Assembly (NCBI RefSeq): GCF_002950945.1
Contig: NZ_CP012673.1
Location: 3,452,501 to 3,516,500 of the forward strand
Direction of reading: 5' to 3'
Source of the DNA: Sorangium cellulosum
GTDB taxonomy: Bacteria; Myxococcota_A; Polyangia; Polyangiales; Polyangiaceae
Length of the DNA: 64,000 nt
This document shows positions 62,901 through 64,000 of the stretch, piece by piece. Each line of letters opens with the position of its first letter. The stretch's first letter is position 1. Made by a program: the position numbers and the translations under genes. Below the pieces are notes generated by a model. The model was not told the DNA's origin and ran no database searches. It worked only from the letters and a program-made list of their open reading frames with translations.

Positions 62901-63113
62901 ATCCCGTGCCTCCAGGGGAGGTACGTCTACGGCGACTACGGGACCCACCGGTTCTGGACGTTGCGGTGGGACGGCGGGGCCGTGCGCGACCACGTCGAGA
63001 TCACGGCGGACCTCGCCTCGAGCCTGCCCGCGGCCTCCTTCGGCGAGGACGCCGCGGGGGAGCTCTATGTGGTCATGATCACCGGGGAGGTGTTCCGCAT
63101 CGACGCGAGGTGA
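59955..63113 (+). CDS. Secreted four-module protein: DNRLRE, cytochrome-like, Gly/Ser linkers, GSDH
   Basis: A 1052-residue protein. The N-terminus is Arg-rich with a signal-like segment ending in Cys (AAAATFGCSAG). Residues about 75-245 form a DNRLRE-type beta-sandwich (RRSIVHFDLSPVPAGATVVS, RLTLHQTY). A Ser/Gly/Ala linker is followed by a domain (about 310-605) with two CxxCH haem sites, CWECH (about 452) and CGNCH (about 515), as in secreted haem-carrying proteins. A second long Gly/Ala/Ser linker (about 615-675) leads to a glucose/sorbosone dehydrogenase propeller (LGMAFHPGYAANGRFWLFYT, NHAGGMLAFGPDGYLYASVG, YGLRNPWRFSFDRRTGDLYI). A PQQ-to-haem redox chain is likely. AGGAGG precedes the ATG. 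Confidence 0.82.
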   Translation: MKRRFLAIGRVRRRPHRPRALARMHPLVRRCVLAGAAAAATFGCSAGPETDRHGAGGSGADREVQAGDAPELGTASAALASDGMVCVAIQRGAGGTVRDATLWQNAPSWNDSASPNLWTGSASSAGVRRSIVHFDLSPVPAGATVVSARLTLHQTYKAEGSAIGIHRVTVPWEERSVTWRSLGEAGHERTRAATIAAEAGSGARAADVTSLVQAWALGTAENHGVLLDEAPARQTGLRSSEIGAAAERPRLDVCYVTCSDGAMNGAEAGVDCGGPRCAPCAGAASSAASGASASSGASASGGASAGATPCVDPRALPPDPSPPAWLSETGLYVDLATRSRAAGTAEFRPAYELWSDGAAKRRFVYLPRCATVDTRDMDHWSFPVGTRFWKEFRADGVAVETRFIHRFGPGLDDWVFAAYAWDPARGDAQLVEDGVENARGTGHDIPRTEHCWECHGKLPERVLGFSALQLSHAGPGETMASLSDAGRLSVPLRGGFHPPGDATAAAALGYLHANCGNCHNSTGVATLRTRLLAANTTVESTDTYATGVGVAPSFWESGVRHRITAEDPESSAVVRRMEQRGSRAQMPPIASEVADAAGLSAVRAWIERLRPPSTAAGGGGSASASSGAGGGASAASVSASASASAGAGAGGASSGTSGAGGASTSAGAGGGGSAGPACSGVPRLKLTRVASGLEMPLFLTSPPGDTSRKFVLEKAGVVRLIKDGVLQATPFLDIRGGTSCPPSRPESANPLVCTPSALAEGGLLGMAFHPGYAANGRFWLFYTAAPRGNVTIAEFRRSASNPDVADAAPASLPVRKLLDARHGGWNHAGGMLAFGPDGYLYASVGDAAVTPYATSPAKDLSSPLGKILRIDVDTGLGPAGNLSGAGANPLVWDYGLRNPWRFSFDRRTGDLYIADVGQNAWEELNIEPARTGRRNYGWPTMEGDHCVSAGCARAGVAPVVEHSHATGAGGSITGGYVYRGAAIPCLQGRYVYGDYGTHRFWTLRWDGGAVRDHVEITADLASSLPAASFGEDAAGELYVVMITGEVFRIDAR

Positions 63114-63164
63114 GCCCGGACGCGCGGGGCGGCGGGCGCGTCTGGCGCGCCGCCGCGCCGCCGC

Positions 63165-64000
63165 TCACCCCGCGAGCTGCCCGTACCCGGCCCTGAGCTT
63201 GGCGAAGCGGGGCCGCCAGGCCCTGCTCTCGGCGAGCATCTGCGCGGCGCGCGAGAGGAGCAGCGTCACGTCCTCGTGGCGGCCGGCGTCCAGGAGGGCG
63301 CGCGCGCGCCAGTAGAGCAGCTCGAGCCGCTCGTCGGCGCTGAGCCCGCCGAGGTCGCCCGCGGGCTCCGCCTCCTCGCGCAGCGCCGCCCGCGTGCGCG
63401 CGCTCTCCATGCTGTACCGCGGGTCCCTCACGGCGAGCTGCATCGCGCCGAGCAGGGCCTGCGCGTAGGGCGGCAGGTCCGCGACCGCGCCCTGCGCCCG
63501 CAGCCACCGCAGCTGCCGGCTCGCCTCCGCGTGCTCGTCGCGCATCGCGTGGATCCGCGCGAGCAGGAGCGCGCTGTCGTAGACCGGGCGGTCGGCGAGC
63601 TGCTCGTCGAGCGCGCGCGCCTGCCGCACGAGCGGCAGCGCCTCGTCCTCGCGACCCCACAGGTAGAGCAGCTCCGAGAGGCGGATCGTCGCCTCGCGCT
63701 CCGCCCGGGCGTTGGCCTCCTCGCGGGCGAGCGCGACCGCGCGCCGGAGGTCGGCGATCCCGCGGCCCGGCTCGTCGAGCGCCGGCCAGAGCTCCGCGCG
63801 CCGGACGAGCGCGGCGCAGAGGTGGACCCGATCGCCGCGCTCCTCGCACGCGCGGACGGCCTCCTCGAAGCGCTGCTCGGCCTCGTCGAGCTGACGCGAT
63901 TGCGCGAGCGCGCAGGCCAGCAGCGTCAGCGCGACCACGTGCGCGTCGTGGTCGGCGTCGCGGACGCTCTCCGCGCCGCGCGCGAGCCGCTCGAGCGCGT
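63165..64000 (-). CDS. TPR-rich protein, C-terminal part (runs off the window)
   Basis: The frame is open from the window end to a stop at 63165-63167, about 278 residues. It contains helical pairs of the tetratricopeptide type (LDEAEQRFEEAVRACEERGD, GIADLRRAVALAREEANARA, EDEALPLVRQARALDEQLAD, HAEASRQLRWLRAQG). In myxobacteria such tails often belong to Ser/Thr kinases or to MalT/AAA-type regulators; the N-terminus lies outside, so this cannot be settled. It converges on the large redox protein. Confidence 0.75.
   Translation of the reverse strand, partial: ALERLARGAESVRDADHDAHVVALTLLACALAQSRQLDEAEQRFEEAVRACEERGDRVHLCAALVRRAELWPALDEPGRGIADLRRAVALAREEANARAEREATIRLSELLYLWGREDEALPLVRQARALDEQLADRPVYDSALLLARIHAMRDEHAEASRQLRWLRAQGAVADLPPYAQALLGAMQLAVRDPRYSMESARTRAALREEAEPAGDLGGLSADERLELLYWRARALLDAGRHEDVTLLLSRAAQMLAESRAWRPRFAKLRAGYGQLAG

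Overview
The window is about 64 kb of very GC-rich DNA (roughly 70% G+C) with strong third-position GC bias. It carries many outer-membrane or periplasmic lipoproteins, Ser/Thr protein kinases of the Pkn type, a kinase fused to a receiver domain, and long intergenic regions with palindromes. Together these point to a large-genome myxobacterium of the Sorangium/Polyangium group. This is inference from gene content and base composition, because there is no rRNA gene to place it. I saw no tRNA, rRNA, CRISPR array, prophage or intact insertion sequence.

Layout. 0-4 kb: a multipass GT39-like glycosyltransferase, a DUF1206 membrane protein and a small double zinc-ribbon protein. 4-7.8 kb: a tight three-gene operon of amide-bond enzymes (GCS2-type ligase, ATP-grasp ligase, class II glutamine amidotransferase). 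8-24.5 kb: mostly single genes, including a haem-motif lipoprotein, a Spy/CpxP-like protein, an acetyltransferase, a methyltransferase, a Ser/Thr kinase, a split YeeE/YedE sulfur transporter pair, two lipoproteins, a YdeI-family protein, a DUF3616 protein and a ferritin-like protein. Remnants of three decayed genes lie among them. 25-31.6 kb: a STAS-like protein with a possible coupled leader ORF, a very large beta-propeller lipoprotein with a poly-Glu tract, and a GH43 glycosidase. 31.8-38.2 kb: an exopolysaccharide-type block on the minus strand (two-domain oxidoreductase, heparinase II/III-like protein, GT4 glycosyltransferase, acyltransferase 3). 38.3-41.2 kb: a receiver-histidine kinase beside a Ser/Thr kinase-receiver fusion. 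41.5-48 kb: housekeeping-like single genes (diiron hydrolase family, Nudix, PhzF, methyltransferase, lipoproteins, SIMPL). 48-50.2 kb: a pseudokinase with a propeller-like tail. 52-59.6 kb: a partner-switching and transport block. 59.9-63.1 kb: a secreted four-module oxidoreductase-like protein. The window ends inside a TPR-rich protein.

The most coherent unusual unit is 52.1-59.6 kb. It encodes an ATPase-fold regulator, a STAS-like switch protein and a PP2C (SpoIIE/RsbU) phosphatase whose input domain is a LacI-type sugar-binding fold without its DNA-binding domain. All three are followed on the same strand by a complete NitT/TauT-type ABC importer. A PAS-STAS (RsbR-like) gene converges on the importer with its stop codon directly abutting. 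My inference is that ligand sensing by the phosphatase and uptake by the importer feed one partner-switching circuit. The second notable item is the pseudokinase at 48 kb, whose catalytic loop has lost Asp, Lys and Asn together.

Non-coding structure is rich: long inverted repeats at 166-327, 12971-13057, 31712-31792 and 43067-43324, a six-copy 19-bp minisatellite between convergent genes at 44102-44214, and 47-bp tandem repeats at 35603-35728. The islands at about 1-330 and 42960-43330 share sequence, which suggests a dispersed palindromic repeat family.
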